From the NCBI RefSeq assembly GCF_900232995.1, contig NZ_OCVX01000001.1:1-64000 (forward strand): a stretch of 64,000 nucleotides of DNA. Direction: 5' to 3'. The notes beneath the pieces are model-generated. The model saw only the letters and a list, made by a program, of their open reading frames with translations, had not been told where the DNA came from and ran no database searches. The stretch is from Mycobacterium simulans (lineage in GTDB: Bacteria > Actinomycetota > Actinomycetes > Mycobacteriales > Mycobacteriaceae). Position numbers and translations under genes: made by a program. Positions 62,648 through 64,000 of this stretch are shown here, piece after piece. The number at the start of each line of letters is the position of its first letter. The first letter of the stretch is position 1.

Positions 62648-63628
62648 TCAATCGGATGTGAGTGGACGTACCCGAACCGTCGTTGCGAGCTCTGACAGGG
62701 TGCTCAACCACTCAGTCGATTGGTGCCCAGGCTCCTTGCCAGTATCAATTTTCTGACGAAATTCACGCAGCGTTCGATTGTTCGCGTTAACCCGGTCTTT
62801 CATTAGTCGAGAAAACGTCGGAGCTTCCGCCGAGTGAATGCGCCATAGCGGGTTGGTGGAACTGCGCAAGGCCAGCCGAAGAGTTTCCAACCATATGACC
62901 GGACCAGCGAATGAATGCAGGATCAAACTTCCGTCTCGAAATCCGATTTCGATCCGGTGCGGAACCGGGCTGTCGCTACCATCGTCGACCGGCCCAACGT
63001 CACGGCTGCATTGCACCCGAACCGGAACTCCATCGATCACCCCGCAGAGGCTTGCGAACGGATGTTCCGGTATCGCTGATGGCGGGGGTTCACGCTGAAG
63101 ACGTGCCGCAGCCAGCGAACCCAAGGCACGTCCGAGAACATCGAACGTGGGGTACGCCGCACGAGGCGCTGTAACGACGGAGGCGTACAACGGTTGGCTC
63201 AAGTCACGTCGGCGTCGACATTCATCGACGAACGCGCGCGCCGAGCTGAGCTCTGCGAAGTGGCAATTTACGAAATGAGTTACCTTTGCCGACAGAGCTT
63301 CCTGACGCACCTCGCGGAGCACCTCACCGCGTACCGGGTGTTCCATCAGAACGTGAACGCCCCGGTGAATCAGCTGTTTGGTTACTGTTGCTGCCGCCGC
63401 CGGTGGAAGCGCGACAATCGCGGCGTCCGCATCATTCGGAATTTCTGCGACGCTCGCCCAGAGGGGAATTTTCTGCCGTGCCGCCAGTCGCGCCGAACGT
63501 TCGCTTCCAGCCGCGAGTACGCCGATCAACTCGAATGAGTTATTCAGTTCTTGCAAAGACGGGATGTAGAAGGCGCCGTAATTACTGCCACAGAGAACGA
63601 CCCTTGTCCTACGTTCGAGCGCGGTCAT
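62648..63628 (-). CDS. Thiazolinyl-imide-reductase-like Gfo/Idh oxidoreductase (PchG/Irp3 type)
   Basis: 326 residues. The opening RVVLCGSNYGAFYIPSLQEL, VLAAGSERSARLAARQKIPL, and then HRGVHVLMEHPV match the pattern of thiazolinyl imide reductases from yersiniabactin and pyochelin pathways (VLxEHPV replaces the EKP of ordinary Gfo/Idh proteins). These enzymes reduce a thiazoline C=N to thiazolidine with NADPH. ATG 63628 overlaps the YcaO stop (ATGA). Pairing with YcaO instead of an NRPS points to a ribosomal-peptide or novel azoline route. Confidence 0.78.
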   Translation of the reverse strand: MTALERRTRVVLCGSNYGAFYIPSLQELNNSFELIGVLAAGSERSARLAARQKIPLWASVAEIPNDADAAIVALPPAAAATVTKQLIHRGVHVLMEHPVRGEVLREVRQEALSAKVTHFVNCHFAELSSARAFVDECRRRRDLSQPLYASVVTAPRAAYPTFDVLGRALGSLAAARLQREPPPSAIPEHPFASLCGVIDGVPVRVQCSRDVGPVDDGSDSPVPHRIEIGFRDGSLILHSFAGPVIWLETLRLALRSSTNPLWRIHSAEAPTFSRLMKDRVNANNRTLREFRQKIDTGKEPGHQSTEWLSTLSELATTVRVRPLTSD

Positions 63629-64000
63629 ACCGACTCGTGCAAAGGGGTCCGCATCGGTGAGGCAGCCGCTGGCAACAACAGGCCGGGGGCAATAACCTTC
63701 ACGACGGGAACGCAGGCACCCGGAAAGTCGCACACCACCGCCAACGGTTCTATCCCGGTTCGCGCGACGACCGCCGTCGCCGCCGCGGCTACCAACTCAG
63801 GCAGCGAATCGGTACTCACAACTTGCCACGGAGTCGGCGGCGCCGCAGAAAAGCGCGTTCTCGAGCGCTGAGCGGCGACCGGTTGTACATTCGCGAACCG
63901 CTCAAAGAGTGTTGAGGGGATATCCTCGCGAACTCCACTGATCGCGGTAAGTCGCGATTGAGCGGCCTCAGTAATCGATCGCGACAACGCCACCTTAGGG
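63625..64000 (-). CDS. YcaO-domain cyclodehydratase/thioamidase-type protein, C-terminal part (runs off window)
   Basis: The last ~124 residues are present; the frame is open to the window edge. ALSRSITEAAQSRLTAISGV is the conserved YcaO block, with the usual RxDD written as REDI. The segment IEPLAVVCDFPGACVPVVKV then ends in APGLLLP, as in the family C-terminus. YcaO enzymes use ATP to activate amide backbones, forming azolines, amidines or thioamides. The C-terminus lacks the PxPxP of classical azoline-forming YcaOs. It is coupled to a thiazolinyl-imide-reductase-like gene. Confidence 0.82.
   Translation of the reverse strand, partial: PKVALSRSITEAAQSRLTAISGVREDIPSTLFERFANVQPVAAQRSRTRFSAAPPTPWQVVSTDSLPELVAAAATAVVARTGIEPLAVVCDFPGACVPVVKVIAPGLLLPAAASPMRTPLHESV

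Overview
The window is high-GC actinobacterial DNA from a slow-growing, non-tuberculosis-type Mycobacterium. The signs are a truncated PE_PGRS gene, two PPE genes (one with a PE-PPE hydrolase domain), an MmpL transporter, a wax-ester synthase/DGAT, a Culp-type cutinase, a Tat-exported phospholipase C, and close relatives of M. tuberculosis mgtA and fabG3. Assignments rest on recognising protein families by eye; no database search was run. The first ~103 bases are not natural DNA: positions 38-103 read as a mutated Illumina P7 / i7 index / Nextera transposon-end adapter, so the PE_PGRS gene ends in a sequencing artefact.

Layout. 1-870: adapter and partial PE_PGRS. 1078-17249: a catabolic island with a CaiB-type CoA transferase, a two-subunit 2-oxoacid dehydrogenase E1 with a free-standing lipoyl domain, two unusual crotonases, a CoA ligase, two Rieske oxygenases, a KstD-like flavoprotein, an acyl-CoA dehydrogenase, a DapB-fold reductase and two TetR regulators. 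It looks like degradation of a cyclic or steroid-like acid as CoA thioesters; the substrate is unknown. A SAM methyltransferase and a membrane protein sit inside it. 17529-26025: small membrane and metal-binding-fold proteins, WS/DGAT, a LuxR remnant, cutinase, VOC protein and a MacB-like ABC exporter. 26068-34556: PPE, a methyltransferase / DUF4389 / FAD-monooxygenase operon facing an ABM-domain membrane protein, an MmpL lacking both proton-relay Asp-Tyr pairs, and a possibly frameshifted membrane protein.

34591-43900: DUF4344 lipoprotein, mgtA, phospholipase C, oxidoreductases, the PE-PPE hydrolase, a small exported protein and a ~210 bp inverted-repeat element. 44506-53877: FadD-type ligase, a lactone-oxidase remnant coupled to a PLP enzyme, a VapBC-like toxin-antitoxin pair with 9-bp iterons, a DUF4436 protein, an SDR, a truncated O-methyltransferase remnant and a three-gene DUF4226-like operon. 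53967-59983: fabG3 and a second catabolic unit (CoA ligase, class II aldolase, amidohydrolase) facing a TetR plus an uncharacterised diiron-type protein. 60047-61546: a SHOCT membrane protein and an M48 protease, each preceded by the same ~20 bp palindrome-centred element.

The strongest candidate for an undescribed system is at the right edge. The C-terminus of a YcaO enzyme (running off the window) overlaps by 4 bp a thiazolinyl-imide-reductase-like (PchG/Irp3 type) gene, followed on the same strand by a UbiA-family prenyl/phosphoribosyl transferase. This suggests a pathway that makes and then reduces an azoline, on a peptide or small molecule. The rest of the cluster lies beyond position 64000.
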